A stretch of 64,000 nucleotides of DNA from Corallococcus macrosporus DSM 14697 (GTDB lineage: Bacteria > Myxococcota > Myxococcia > Myxococcales > Myxococcaceae): the NCBI RefSeq assembly GCF_002305895.1, contig NZ_CP022203.1, positions 1,156,501-1,220,500 on the forward strand, in the 5' to 3' direction. A program made the translations under genes and the position numbers. Shown piece after piece: positions 9,587-19,106 of this stretch. Position 1 is the stretch's first letter; the number at the start of each line of letters is the position of its first letter. A model generated the notes under the pieces. The model searched no databases and was not told the DNA's origin. It worked only from the letters and a program-made list of their open reading frames with translations.

Positions 9587-10513
9587 TCAGGTCTCCATCA
9601 GCCCGCGCACCACGGCGGCCACGGCCAGGGGCGTGGCCACGCGGTCATCACTCAGGGGCGCCAGGGCCCGGGCGAACTGCTCCGCGGAGCTGAAGCGCTG
9701 CGTGGGCATGGGCGCCAGCGCGCGGTCCAGCACCTGCGCCAGGGCGCCGGAGATGCCGGGCACGCGCACGCGCACGGGCGTCACCCGGCCGCCGCGGATG
9801 GAGGACTCCACCTGCTCCTCCGGCCCGGAGGGGAAGGGGGACTCCAGCGACAGCAGCTCGTAGAGGAGGACGGCGGTCGCCCACAGGTCCACGGCCACGG
9901 ACACGTCGCCCGCGAGCAGCTCCGGGGAGCGGTAGTGCTGCTTGCCCAGGCGGCGGATGTCCTGCACCGAGCCCGCACGGGAGCGCGCCACGCCGAAGTC
10001 CGCCAGCTTCACCTCACCCGTGCGGGACAGCAGCACGTTGTGCGGAGACACGTCGCAGTGCACCACGCCCAGGGGCCGGCCCGTGGTGCTGACGGCGTGG
10101 TGCGCGTGCGACAGGGCCTCCAGCACCTGCCGGACGATGAGCACGCAGATGTCGACGGGCAGCTCGATGCGGCGGCGCCGGCACCGCGCCAGCACGCGGC
10201 CCAGGTCCGGCCCCTCCACCAGCTCCAGCGCCAGGTAGCCACCATCCGGCAGCTCGCCGTACTCCACGAAGCCGACGATGTACGGGTGGCGCAGGCAGCG
10301 GGCGAGCTCGGCCTCGTGCAGGAGCTGCTCGTGGGCCTCCGCGTCCCGCAGGCGCTCGGGCCGCACGCGCTTGAGGGCCACCTGCGCTCCGGTATGCGGG
10401 CCCTGCTGCATCCGCGCGAGAAACACCTCCGCCATGCCTCCGCGTCCCAGCCGGGACAGGAGCTGGAAGCGGCCATGGTCTCGAGGCCAGATTTCCCGCA
10501 CGTCCTCCATCAT
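9587..10513 (-). CDS. Serine/threonine protein kinase with an atypical HCD catalytic loop
   Basis: A 308-residue soluble Hanks-type kinase domain with no transmembrane segment or extra domain. It has the glycine-rich loop LGRGGMAEVF (residues about 21-30), the VALKRV lysine, an alpha-C glutamate (EAELA), DFG (LADFGVA) and an SPE in place of APE. The catalytic loop reads HCDVSPHN where HRDVSPQN is usual, so the RD arginine is replaced by cysteine. The catalytic Asp, Asn and DFG Asp remain, so activity is plausible but activation-loop control may differ. It starts 2 bases after the stop of the PilZ gene, so the two probably form an operon. Two adjacent ATG codons (10513 and 10510) are possible starts. 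Confidence 0.9.
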   Translation of the reverse strand: MMEDVREIWPRDHGRFQLLSRLGRGGMAEVFLARMQQGPHTGAQVALKRVRPERLRDAEAHEQLLHEAELARCLRHPYIVGFVEYGELPDGGYLALELVEGPDLGRVLARCRRRRIELPVDICVLIVRQVLEALSHAHHAVSTTGRPLGVVHCDVSPHNVLLSRTGEVKLADFGVARSRAGSVQDIRRLGKQHYRSPELLAGDVSVAVDLWATAVLLYELLSLESPFPSGPEEQVESSIRGGRVTPVRVRVPGISGALAQVLDRALAPMPTQRFSSAEQFARALAPLSDDRVATPLAVAAVVRGLMET

Positions 10514-10515
10514 GT

Positions 10516-11373
10516 TCAGCCCGCGCCGCCCGCCAGGCTCGCCAGATAGCCGTCCAGCGTCTGGGCGAAGGTGGCGTCGTCGTTGAGGAACGCCAGCCCC
10601 ACGCCGCCCGTGTACGGGTCGTCCACCACGTGGACCACCACCGCGTCTCCTTGAAGGCGCTCGCCGTTGGGCAGCTTCACGTCCACGGTGACGACGCTGT
10701 CGGGCAGGGGCCGGTGCGCGGTGCGCACGAAGAGGCCGCCGTTGGAGATGTTGAGGGCGTGCTCACGGACGAAGTCCAACTCGGTTCGGAACTCCATTTC
10801 CAGCTTCACGGCGAAACGTCGACCGCGACGCTGCGGCCCATCCGCCGGGCGGACGGGCACCTGGTGGGGCTGGTTGGCGACCGGGGGAGCAGGCGTCTGA
10901 GCGGGTGGCGCCGCGGCCGGGCCGGCGTCCGACGGCGGCTGCGCGTCGGCTTGAGGCGCGGCGGGAGCCCCTCCGGCGGCGGGCGCGGTGGGGCGCTCGT
11001 TGCTCACGGGCAGCGTGGCCAGGTGTTGCTGGAGCGCGCGCGCCGCGGCGGAGCGCTCGTCTCCCCGGTAGGTGGTGCCACCCACGAAGGTCGTCGCGCG
11101 GAAGGCGTCCCGCTCCGCCTTGGGAAGCCGCCACAGCTCCACGAACGTGCCGCCGCTGCGCTTGGCGTCCTCGGCGAGCCGCTCCACCGCGGAGCGCGGA
11201 TAGCCCGGCGCCTCCACCTTCAATTCAATGCCTGCCTCCTCGGGGCGCAAGGCCACCACGAGCTGGAGTGACTGCGCGGAGGTGAGCACCTCGCCAATCC
11301 CTTCCACCCAGGCCGCCACGCGCTCCGGGGGAGCCGAGCCATTCCACAATGCCGCAAGACCGAAGACGGGCAC
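10516..11373 (-). CDS. TIGR02266-type PilZ-domain protein
   Basis: A protein of about 285 residues with a C-terminal PilZ-like domain of the Myxococcus TIGR02266 paralogue type (RRGRRFAVKLEMEF, then NISNGGLFVRT, then GVGLAFL). PilZ domains often bind cyclic di-GMP; the RR pair followed by an NxSxGG block is the usual ligand signature and both are visible. The N-terminal half (MPVFGLAALWNG onward) is a separate alpha/beta domain, joined by an Ala/Pro linker. I prefer GTG 11373 because the conserved-looking region starts there. An in-frame TTG at 11436 would add 21 residues and neither start has a good ribosome binding site. It is co-transcribed with the downstream kinase, with 2 bases between them. 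Confidence 0.8.
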   Translation of the reverse strand: MPVFGLAALWNGSAPPERVAAWVEGIGEVLTSAQSLQLVVALRPEEAGIELKVEAPGYPRSAVERLAEDAKRSGGTFVELWRLPKAERDAFRATTFVGGTTYRGDERSAAARALQQHLATLPVSNERPTAPAAGGAPAAPQADAQPPSDAGPAAAPPAQTPAPPVANQPHQVPVRPADGPQRRGRRFAVKLEMEFRTELDFVREHALNISNGGLFVRTAHRPLPDSVVTVDVKLPNGERLQGDAVVVHVVDDPYTGGVGLAFLNDDATFAQTLDGYLASLAGGAG

Positions 11374-11588
11374 GGGCGCGACGATAGCCGACCGCTTTCC
11401 ACCCGCGAACCCTGTTTGCCAACAGCCTGGGCGCAATCCATCCGCGTCACTGGACTGGGAGCATCCAGACCCCGACTCAGAGTTGCCCCAGGGAACAGGG
11501 ACTCGGAAAGTCCTCCATCGTTCTCTACAATGGAAGTCTGCTTCGACTCACCCCCCACCTGGAGTCGGAGTCATTGGAGTCAAAGACG

Positions 11589-14500
11589 ATGCGCAACCCC
11601 CTGATGCGGTACTTCACCTGCGCGTTGCTGGCAGCGTCGTTGCTGACTGGCTGCGGCGGTGGGAAAGACCCTGACCCCAATCCACAACCGAACGCCGATG
11701 GCGGCGGTGGTGGCAATGACGGCGGTGATGATGGCGGTACGGAGCCTCAGGAAGAGGACGCCGGCATCATCCCGGACCCGGACCCGGACCCGGGCGAAGT
11801 GCCCACGGACATCGATGACCCGGAGAACGTCAACAAGGACTCCGACTGCGACGGCCTGACGGACGCGGAGGAGTTCGCCACCATCTATCCCGGTGGCCAG
11901 AAGACGAACCCCGGCCTGCGCGACACGGACGGCGACGGCATCCGTGACGGCGTGGAGGTGGGCCGCACGGCGAGCCCCGACCCCGACTGCAACTTCCCCG
12001 GTGACCAGGACACGGCCACGCGCACCTCGCCGGTGCTGGCGGACACGGACGGGGACGGCATCCCGGACGGCCTGGAGGACCTCAACCGCAACGGCCGCAG
12101 GGACCCGGGCGAGACGGACCCGAACGCCATCGACTCGGACGGTGACGGCCTGGCGGACGGCGCCGAGGACGCCAACCGCAACGGCGTGGTGAGCCCCGGC
12201 GAGACGGACCCGCGCAAGCGGGACTCGGACGGTGACGGCCTGGATGACGGTCTGGAGGCGCGGACCAACACCAACCCGCTCGCCCCGGACACGGACGGCG
12301 ACACGTGCAGCGACGGTGAAGAGGACGTCAACCGCAACGGCGTCGTGGACGGCAATGAGACGGACCCGCGCGTGGCGGACTGCGCCGCGTCGGTGCCGGA
12401 CGCGGACTTCGACGGCATCCCGGACGCGGTGGAGGAGGCGACGAACACGGACCCGAACAACGCGGACACGGACGGTGACGGCATCCCCGACGGCGTCGAG
12501 GACGCGAACCGCAACGGCCGCGTGGACTCCGGTGAGACGGACCCGCGCCTGACGGACTCCGACTGTGACGGCCTGCAGGACGGCCCGGGCCGCGATGGCT
12601 TCCGCGGCGAGGACCCCAACGGCAACGGCAACGTGGACCCGGGCGAGACGGACCCGACCAACCCGGACACGGACGGTGACGGCCTGCTGGACGGCCTGGA
12701 GCTGGGCGTGACGACGGCGCAGGCGCCGCGCAGCGACTGCGGCTACGTGGGCGACGCGGACCCGGGCACCACCACCAGCCCGACGAACCCCGACAGCGAC
12801 GGTGACGGCATCCAGGACGGCGCGGAGGACGCGAACCAGAACGGCCGCGTGGATGAGGGCGAGCTGAACCCGAACGACCCCGCGGACGGCGCGGGCAACA
12901 CGCCGGCGGGCCAGGCCTGCCGCACGGCCAACCTGCGCACCGTGACGTTCAGGGAGGAGAACGGCGCGGACCTCCGTCTGGCGCTGCCCTCCACCTTCAC
13001 GGACGCCAACCTGCGCACCATCCGCGACGGCAACAACGCGGTGGGCATCATCGGCTGGGACGCCACCAAGCAGGTGACGCTGATTGCGTACAAGCGCGGC
13101 CGCGTCGGTTCGTCCTCCAACCCCACGGGCGACGAGGCCGGCATCCGCACCGGGTCGTTCAACTCCGCCACGCGTGACTTCCAGCAGACCTTCAACACCT
13201 GGGACGGCTACCCCGCGCTGTCCGCGCGCTACGCCATGTCGGGTGGTGGGGATTTGAAGACGTTCACCAACACGCTGACCCGCTCGCTGGTCCCCGGGAG
13301 CACCGGTGAGCTGACGGGCACGGCCGGCGTCAGCGGTCCGTTCACCATGCAGGCGCAGTATGTCCACCGCTCCGACGACAGCGTGGTGGTGGTGATGGCC
13401 ATCACCCCCACGTCCCGCTACAACGAGGCGGGCAGCCTCTTCACCACGGCGGACACGGCGGGCGGCTCGGCGCTGGCGCAGTTCGGCGACACGGACGCGG
13501 TGCAGTGCGAGCAGTTCACCGTGCGGCGGGCGGTGGTGGACTTCATCTTCGTGGTGGACGACTCCGGCTCCATGGCCTCGTCGCAGCAGTCGCTGGCCAA
13601 CGCGGCCACGGCCGTGGCGGACAAGCTGGCCAACGCCACCCTGGACTACCGCCTGGCGATGGTGACCACCACGTATACCTACAGCAGTGGGTCGAACAAC
13701 GGCACGCTGCGTGGCTTCACGGGGAACATCAACCAGTTCCGCGCCTGGCTGACGCAGAACAGCACGTGCAGTGGCGGTCAGTGCTCCGGCATCACCATCC
13801 CCCCGGGCTCCCAGCAGACGACGTGCTCCTCCAACGCCCAGTGCTGGGTGGGGCAGAGCGGCAACGGCACCGAGCGCCCGCTGCAGGCGGCCCGCGAGGT
13901 CATCAACCTGCTGGCCTCTTCGGGGGGCACGCCGGAGACGCGCTTCCGCGCGGGCGCCAAGGTCGTGGTCGTCGTCCTGACGGACACGCGGGACCAGTCC
14001 AGCGGCACCATCGACACGTACACCCAGTACTTCCTGGGGACGGGCAACGAGCCCGGGACGAACCGCAACCCGCTGAACCAGCCCATCGACGTGCACGGCA
14101 TCCTCTGCCCGCATGAGAACGCCACCAACGACACCAGCACCTGGTGCCAGAACCAGGAGGACCCCCGCAACCCGCGCCACCTGGACATCATCCAGGCCAC
14201 CGGCGGCGTGTACGGCAGCATCCGGGACTCGGCCGCCATCACCACCACCATCAACGCCATCATCGACAGCGTCATCGCGTCGGTGGGCTACCGGACGCAG
14301 AAGCCGCCCATCGGCGCCTCGCTGAAGGTGGCCATGGGGGCGGTGGCGAACGCCTCGCAGTGCCCCACGCCGGGAGACCTGCCGCGCAGCCGCGTCCACG
14401 GCTTCGACGTGGACGGCATCAGCCGCGCGGTGTCCTTCTTCGGCGGGTGTCGCCCGGAGTCGCCGGGCACCACCCAGGCGGCGCTGTCCTACCGCTACTG

Positions 14501-14981
14501 GACGGACCGCACGTCCAACCCGGATGGCGTCCCCGCGCCGTGCGAGGGCGACGACTTCCACGACCCGAACGACCCGGACTTCTGCGAAGGCAAGCTGGTG
14601 TGCAACCGCACCACGGACAAGTGCGAGTGCCCGTCGGACTGCGGCGGCGGCGGTGAGCCGGGCCAGGTGTGTGACACGGACCCCGAGGTGTGCGCCTTCA
14701 CCTGCGCGCCGGACTGCGGCGGCACGTGCGGCACCTATGAGACGTGCAACACGGACACCTGCTCGTGCTCGTGCGTCCAGTCGGCCACCTGCGCGCCGGG
14801 CTTCACCTTCAGCCAGGACGCGTGCGGCTGCGTGTGCGACACCGCCGCGCTGAACTGCGGTCCCCAGTACCAGGCGGACCCCAACACCTGCGCCTGCGCC
14901 TGCAAGTCGGACTGCGGCGGCTGCGGCCCGAACTCGGTGTGCAACCAGAGCTACTGCGTCTGCGAGGGCATCATCGGCTGA
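11589..14981 (+). CDS. cglD: Adventurous gliding motility lipoprotein CglD-like (Ca-binding repeats, VWA domain)
   Basis: A 1130-residue outer-membrane lipoprotein. ATG 11589 opens a signal peptide ending in the lipobox LLTGC (Cys22); a second ATG at 11604 would also serve. Residues about 70-440 hold some ten thrombospondin type-3/calcium-binding repeats of DTDGDGxxD, mostly ending in ETDP. A second beta domain follows. Then comes a von Willebrand A domain near 645-900 with the MIDAS start VVDDSGSMAS, and a Cys-rich C-terminal region with CxC and CGG clusters. This architecture and the myxobacterial context match CglD, one of the contact-stimulable A-motility lipoproteins, which works with the CglB adhesin at focal adhesions. 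The domains are seen; the CglD name is recognition from memory. A strong terminator follows. Confidence 0.78.
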   Translation: MRNPLMRYFTCALLAASLLTGCGGGKDPDPNPQPNADGGGGGNDGGDDGGTEPQEEDAGIIPDPDPDPGEVPTDIDDPENVNKDSDCDGLTDAEEFATIYPGGQKTNPGLRDTDGDGIRDGVEVGRTASPDPDCNFPGDQDTATRTSPVLADTDGDGIPDGLEDLNRNGRRDPGETDPNAIDSDGDGLADGAEDANRNGVVSPGETDPRKRDSDGDGLDDGLEARTNTNPLAPDTDGDTCSDGEEDVNRNGVVDGNETDPRVADCAASVPDADFDGIPDAVEEATNTDPNNADTDGDGIPDGVEDANRNGRVDSGETDPRLTDSDCDGLQDGPGRDGFRGEDPNGNGNVDPGETDPTNPDTDGDGLLDGLELGVTTAQAPRSDCGYVGDADPGTTTSPTNPDSDGDGIQDGAEDANQNGRVDEGELNPNDPADGAGNTPAGQACRTANLRTVTFREENGADLRLALPSTFTDANLRTIRDGNNAVGIIGWDATKQVTLIAYKRGRVGSSSNPTGDEAGIRTGSFNSATRDFQQTFNTWDGYPALSARYAMSGGGDLKTFTNTLTRSLVPGSTGELTGTAGVSGPFTMQAQYVHRSDDSVVVVMAITPTSRYNEAGSLFTTADTAGGSALAQFGDTDAVQCEQFTVRRAVVDFIFVVDDSGSMASSQQSLANAATAVADKLANATLDYRLAMVTTTYTYSSGSNNGTLRGFTGNINQFRAWLTQNSTCSGGQCSGITIPPGSQQTTCSSNAQCWVGQSGNGTERPLQAAREVINLLASSGGTPETRFRAGAKVVVVVLTDTRDQSSGTIDTYTQYFLGTGNEPGTNRNPLNQPIDVHGILCPHENATNDTSTWCQNQEDPRNPRHLDIIQATGGVYGSIRDSAAITTTINAIIDSVIASVGYRTQKPPIGASLKVAMGAVANASQCPTPGDLPRSRVHGFDVDGISRAVSFFGGCRPESPGTTQAALSYRYWTDRTSNPDGVPAPCEGDDFHDPNDPDFCEGKLVCNRTTDKCECPSDCGGGGEPGQVCDTDPEVCAFTCAPDCGGTCGTYETCNTDTCSCSCVQSATCAPGFTFSQDACGCVCDTAALNCGPQYQADPNTCACACKSDCGGCGPNSVCNQSYCVCEGIIG

Positions 14982-15041
14982 GGATGCCCGGCGCTCCGGC
15001 CTTCGTTGACGGAGGAGGCCGGAGTCGGCGGGTCTGAAAAC

Positions 15042-15079
15042 GAAGACGCCCCGGTGCCCACGGGCGCCGGGGCGTCTTC
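15042..15079. terminator. Bidirectional intrinsic terminator between cglD and the M14 peptidase
   Basis: A 17-bp stem (GAAGACGCCCCGGTGCC paired with GGCGCCGGGGCGTCTTC, with one G-T pair) closes on the 4-base loop CACG. An A-rich flank (GAAAAC) lies on the left and ATTT on the right, so it can stop transcription from both converging genes. Confidence 0.85.
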
Positions 15080-15098
15080 ATTTCACGGCCGGGGTGCC

Positions 15099-16874
15099 CT
15101 ACGGCGTCGCGGCCTTCACCGTCGTCAGCTCCCGCGGCGCGGCCTGGGTGCGCAGCACGGGGTAGACGCGGAGCTGGACGTCGCGGGCCGGGTGGCGCTC
15201 GTAGAAGAAGCGCAGGCGGGCGCGCGCGTCCTTGGCGAAGGCTGGGTCCTTCAGCTTCGCCTCCCACGCCGCCTTCACCGCGGCGTCCTTCGCCAGCAGC
15301 TCACGCGCGAAGGGCTCCAGCACGTAGTCCTCCACGTACTCCTTCTGCTCGAAGTGGGCGTTGAAGAAGCCCCAGGCCAGCAGCGAGTCCGGCCCGGTGG
15401 GCTCCAGCAGGTGGGCCACCAGCTCCACGCCCTCCTGCGCCACCGGGACGTACAGCGTGCCGGCGGGGAGCGCCTGCGTCCCTGGCTGCCACGCGCCCTT
15501 CACGTCGAGCATCTGCCGGTTCTCCACGGACTGGGCGCTCCACTTCGCCTCGTCGGCGCGGAAGCGCTCCACCGCCGCGTCGGCCACGGGCTTGGAGAGG
15601 CGCTGGGAGCGCAGGCCGTGCGCGGCCAGCTTCGCCTCCACCCAGGCGGCGTGCGCGGGCGGCACCAGGTAGCCCCCGGCGGGCAGCGTGACGGTGAGCG
15701 CGGGCTGGACCTCCTCGAAGTAGGGCACCTTCCAGAGTTGGGGCTTCGTGTCGTCGTAGCGAATCCACGTCTGGCCGGACACGTCGGAGGCGCCCCGCTG
15801 GTAGGCGTAGCCGCGGAAGTCGATGGTCCGCTTCTGCTCGGTGTTCTTCCACGCGAGCACCACCTCGCGCGTCTTTCCTGCCGCGTCCTCCGCGTCCGCC
15901 GCCTTCACCGCCGCGCGCAGGGCGGCGCCGTCGCGGGCCACCAGCCGCAGCAGGCCGGCCACGACGTCGCGGGTGGCCTTCACGCGCTCCGCGTAGGGCT
16001 TCCACGAGTGCGTCTCCACCAGCACGCCGAAGCGGCGGTTCGCGGCCCAATAGGCGTGGCTGAAGCGCGGCGGCGGCACGCCGTAGGCGAAGCCGGAGGC
16101 GGGGTCATCGTCCTCGATGAAGGACGGGTAGAAGGGCACGGGCAGGTGCTGCTGGGACGAAAGCTCCGTGAAGAGCTCCTCGCGCAGCTTCACGCCCAGC
16201 GCGCGCAGCGGGGCCGGCCCGGACTTCTGCGGCTCGATGCCCACGGACACGTCGTGCTCGAACTTGGCGCCGTTGGTGGCGTGCAGGTCCGCGTAGACGA
16301 GCGGGTCCCACGCGTGGAGGTACTTCAGCAGGGCCACCATCTCCGGGGCCTCCGCCTTGGCGTAGTCGCGGTTGAGGTTGAGGTTCTGCGCGGTGGCGCG
16401 CCAGCCCATCTCCTCGGGGCCATTCTGGTTGGGGCGGTGGTTGGGGCCGAAGCGCTCGTGGCCGTCCACGTTGAAGACGGGGACGAAGACGGCGGTGACG
16501 CGCTTGAGGACGCCGGGCTGCTCCTTGCCGGCGAGCAAGTCGCGCAGCAGCCAGAAGCCGGCGTCCTTGCCGTCAATCTCACCGGAGTGGATGCCACCCT
16601 GGAAGAAGACGACGGGGCGCTGCTTCTTCGCCGCGGCGGCGGGGGTGAGGGTGCCGTCCGCGCTGGCGACGAGCGCGAGCAGCGGGCGGCCCTCCGGCGT
16701 GGTGCCGAGCGTGTCGCAGCGCACCTTGCCGGGGAACGCCTTGGGGAAGGCGCGGCAGAGGGACTCCACTTCCAGGTAGCGGCCCGTGCGCTTCCAGCCG
16801 CTCTGTTCAGAGACGGTGGTGAGGGACGACGGTGCCTGATGCAGCGTCAGGGCGAGGAGGGTGGGCAGGAGCAT
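15099..16874 (-). CDS. Secreted M14-family zinc carboxypeptidase
   Basis: A 591-residue metallopeptidase. I chose ATG 16874 because it opens a short signal-like segment (MLLPTLLALTLHQAPSS); the longer frame upstream lacks one. The M14 zinc ligands are visible: H96 and E99 in GGIHSGEIDGK and H198 in YADLHATNG. The substrate-binding NLNRD block is at about 166-170 and the catalytic glutamate lies in LVETHSW. Such enzymes release C-terminal residues from peptides or cell-wall stem peptides, which fits a predatory, proteolytic bacterium. The C-terminal 200 residues are a separate beta-rich extension. It lies 31 bases downstream of the MBL-fold gene on the same strand, probably in one operon, and ends at the bidirectional terminator. 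Confidence 0.88.
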   Translation of the reverse strand: MLLPTLLALTLHQAPSSLTTVSEQSGWKRTGRYLEVESLCRAFPKAFPGKVRCDTLGTTPEGRPLLALVASADGTLTPAAAAKKQRPVVFFQGGIHSGEIDGKDAGFWLLRDLLAGKEQPGVLKRVTAVFVPVFNVDGHERFGPNHRPNQNGPEEMGWRATAQNLNLNRDYAKAEAPEMVALLKYLHAWDPLVYADLHATNGAKFEHDVSVGIEPQKSGPAPLRALGVKLREELFTELSSQQHLPVPFYPSFIEDDDPASGFAYGVPPPRFSHAYWAANRRFGVLVETHSWKPYAERVKATRDVVAGLLRLVARDGAALRAAVKAADAEDAAGKTREVVLAWKNTEQKRTIDFRGYAYQRGASDVSGQTWIRYDDTKPQLWKVPYFEEVQPALTVTLPAGGYLVPPAHAAWVEAKLAAHGLRSQRLSKPVADAAVERFRADEAKWSAQSVENRQMLDVKGAWQPGTQALPAGTLYVPVAQEGVELVAHLLEPTGPDSLLAWGFFNAHFEQKEYVEDYVLEPFARELLAKDAAVKAAWEAKLKDPAFAKDARARLRFFYERHPARDVQLRVYPVLRTQAAPRELTTVKAATP

Positions 16875-16905
16875 GCCCCTCCCACAACATAGGCCCTGGT
16901 GGGTT

Positions 16906-17841
16906 TCAACCGTGGCGCACGGTGAGTGTTCCACCCACCGGCAGCACTTCGACGCGCTCGCGGGCCAGGCCCCGGCGGGTCCACTCCGCGTCCAGGCGGC
17001 GGGGCGGCTCGTCGAGCGGCTCGTCGGTGAGCTTGAAGGTCCCCCAGTGCATGGCCAGGAAGCGCGCGGCGCCCAGGTCCTCGAAGGCCTGCACGGCCTC
17101 CTCGGGGTTCATGTGCTGGCGGCGCATGAACCAGGCCGGGTCATACGCGCCAATGGGCAGCATGGCCGCGTCGATGCCCGGGTGGCGCTGGCCAATCTCC
17201 TTGAAGCCCTCGAAGTAGGCGGTGTCGCCGGAGTGGAAGACGCGGGCGCTGGAGCCCTCGATGACGAAGCCGCCCCAGAGCATCTCGTTGACGTCGTTGA
17301 GGCCGCGGCGGCTCCAGTGCTGCGAGGGCACGAAGTGCACCGTGACGGCGCCCACCTGGGTGGATTGCCACCAGTCCAGCTCGGTGATGCCCAGGCCCGA
17401 GCCCCGGAACACCGGCGCGTGGCCCAGGCCGGTGACGATGGGCGCGCCCACCTTCTGCAGCGTGGGCAGGTCCAGGTGGTCGTAGTGGTTGTGGGAGACG
17501 AGGCTGGCGGTGATGGGCGGTAGCTTCTCCACCGGGACGCCCGGCGGCACGTTGCGGCGGATGACGCCGCTGATGGCGTCGCGCAGCACCGGGTCGATGA
17601 GCAGCGACACGCCGTCCAACTGCACCAGCCAGCTCGCGTGGCCCAGCCACGTCAGCCGGGCGCCTTCACCGGGGGCGGGCGGCGTGGAGAGCAGCGCGAG
17701 GTCGGGCTCCACGCGGGGCACGTCCGCGCGGGCGGGCGCCTTGCGGCGGCGGCCGGCGAGCTTGTCGGCCACGGCCCACTTGAAGACGCTGCTGAACGGC
17801 TGCGGTCCGCTGCCATCGAGGTTCTTGAACCGCAAGGCCAT
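16906..17841 (-). CDS. MBL-fold metallo-hydrolase (NAPE-PLD/UlaG-like)
   Basis: A 311-residue metallo-beta-lactamase-fold hydrolase. The dinuclear metal motif HxHxDH is at residues 117-122 (SHNHYDHLD). Further ligands sit in SQHWSRR, FHSGDTAYF and AMHWGTF. The tryptophan-rich pattern TWLGHASWLVQ followed by LLIDPVL is typical of the NAPE-phospholipase D/RomA-type subgroup, whose members hydrolyse phosphodiester or lipid substrates; the substrate here cannot be read. ATG 17841 has a GGGAG ribosome binding site 8 bases upstream. It precedes the M14 peptidase gene in the same direction. Confidence 0.88.
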   Translation of the reverse strand: MALRFKNLDGSGPQPFSSVFKWAVADKLAGRRRKAPARADVPRVEPDLALLSTPPAPGEGARLTWLGHASWLVQLDGVSLLIDPVLRDAISGVIRRNVPPGVPVEKLPPITASLVSHNHYDHLDLPTLQKVGAPIVTGLGHAPVFRGSGLGITELDWWQSTQVGAVTVHFVPSQHWSRRGLNDVNEMLWGGFVIEGSSARVFHSGDTAYFEGFKEIGQRHPGIDAAMLPIGAYDPAWFMRRQHMNPEEAVQAFEDLGAARFLAMHWGTFKLTDEPLDEPPRRLDAEWTRRGLARERVEVLPVGGTLTVRHG

Positions 17842-17949
17842 GTGCTCGCTCCCTCGTCTGGCGGGGCTGGGGGCCCCGCGCGCGTGCCCCTGTCATGCTC
17901 GGATGGGGCACGGCGCGCAAGCAAGACGGAGCGGCCGTCGAAGGCCGGA

Positions 17950-17974
17950 CGCCACCGCGCCGCCGTCGGTGGCG
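17950..17974 (-). terminator. Stem-loop just after the methionine-branch operon
   Basis: The arms CGCCACCG and CGGTGGCG form a perfect 8-bp stem with a 9-base loop directly next to the last stop codon. No T-run follows on the minus strand, so it is only a possible terminator or an mRNA 3' stabiliser. Confidence 0.35.
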
Positions 17975-17975
17975 C

Positions 17976-19106
17976 CTAGGCGGCCACGCGGCCTGCCTGG
18001 GCGAAGGCCCTCGAGAGGTCCTCTTGCAGGTCCTCCCCGTCCTCCAGTCCCACGGAGAAGCGGATGAGCCCGTCGGTGATGCCCCGGCGCTCCCGCTCGG
18101 CGGCGGGGACGGAGGCGTGGGAGTGCCGCGCCGGGACGGTGACGATGCTCTCCACGGCGCCCAGGGACACGCCCAGCAGCGGGAGCTGAAGCGACTCAAC
18201 GAAGGGCGCCGCCAGCGCGTCCTGGGCCAGCCGGAACGACACCACCGCGCCGGTGCCCGGATAGAAGACCTGCCGCACCTCCGGCCGGTGGCCGAGCCAC
18301 TTCGCCAGCGCGCCCGCCGTGCGCACCTGCCGCTCCAGGCGGACCTGCAACGTCTTGATGCCTCGCTGGAGGAGGAAGCAGTCCTGGGGCCCCAGCACCG
18401 CGCCCACCGCGTTCTGGAGGAAGCCCAGCTCCCGCGCCAGCGCGGGCGTCTTCACCGCCACGGTTCCGGCGACGACGTCGCTGTGGCCGCCCAGGTACTT
18501 GGTGGCGGAGTGGATGACGATGTCCGCGCCCTCCGTCAGCGGGCGCGAGAGGGCCGGGGACAGGAAGGTGTTGTCCACGATGAGGAGCGCCCCGTGCGCC
18601 TGGGCCAGCCGGGCCATGGCGGGGAGGTCGGTGCGTCTGAGGAAGGGGTTGCTCACGCTCTCCACCAGCAGCGCGCGCGTGTTGGGGCGGAGCGCGGCGC
18701 GCACGGCGTCCGGGTCGCTGGTGTCCACGAAGGTGGCCTGCAGGCCGAAGCGGCTGAAGACGCGGGTGAGCACCCGGTAGGTGCCGCCGTAACAGTCGTC
18801 CGTCACCACCAGGTGGTCCCCCGCGCTGAACAGCATCAGCACGCTGGACACGGCGGCCATGCCGGAGCCGAAGGCGAAGGCGGCGTGGCCTTCGTCCAGC
18901 GCCGCGAGCACGCCCTCCAGGGCCTTGCGCGTGGGGTTGCCGGAGCGCGCGTAGTCGAACTCGCCGGGTGTCTCCAGGCCCGGCTGGTCGAACATGGACA
19001 CCTGGTAGATGGGCACCGCGGCGGCGCCCGTGGCGGGGTCTTGCTCATGCCCCGTGTGCAGCAGACGGGTCGCGAAGCGCGTGGGCCAGGTCGTCGATGA
19101 TGTCAT
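17976..19106 (-). CDS. Cys/Met metabolism PLP-dependent enzyme (cystathionine lyase or synthase type), third gene of the operon
   Basis: A 376-residue fold-type I transsulfuration enzyme. It shows the family opening TRFATRLLHTG, the phosphate-binding SGMAA, the VDNTF block and the PLP lysine K203 in SATKYLGGHSD. Members interconvert cysteine, cystathionine and homocysteine, and sequence alone does not tell gamma-synthase from lyase. Position after thrA and a second paralogue suggests that one copy forms cystathionine (or homocysteine directly) and the other cleaves it. The ATG at 19106 overlaps the previous gene by 62 bases, an unusually long overlap; I see no good later start that keeps the conserved N-terminus. 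Confidence 0.9.
   Translation of the reverse strand: MTSSTTWPTRFATRLLHTGHEQDPATGAAAVPIYQVSMFDQPGLETPGEFDYARSGNPTRKALEGVLAALDEGHAAFAFGSGMAAVSSVLMLFSAGDHLVVTDDCYGGTYRVLTRVFSRFGLQATFVDTSDPDAVRAALRPNTRALLVESVSNPFLRRTDLPAMARLAQAHGALLIVDNTFLSPALSRPLTEGADIVIHSATKYLGGHSDVVAGTVAVKTPALARELGFLQNAVGAVLGPQDCFLLQRGIKTLQVRLERQVRTAGALAKWLGHRPEVRQVFYPGTGAVVSFRLAQDALAAPFVESLQLPLLGVSLGAVESIVTVPARHSHASVPAAERERRGITDGLIRFSVGLEDGEDLQEDLSRAFAQAGRVAA

Noticed and set aside
11860-12880. Short direct DNA repeats that could suggest a CRISPR or tandem-repeat array
   Set aside because: They are the codons of calcium-binding DTDGDG repeats in cglD, in frame and variable, with no spacer structure.
11580-14561. 993-codon open frame antisense to cglD
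   Set aside because: Its length follows from the repetitive Asp/Gly codons and GC bias of the sense gene. The product is Arg/Val-rich with no domain, and the sense strand has clear domains.
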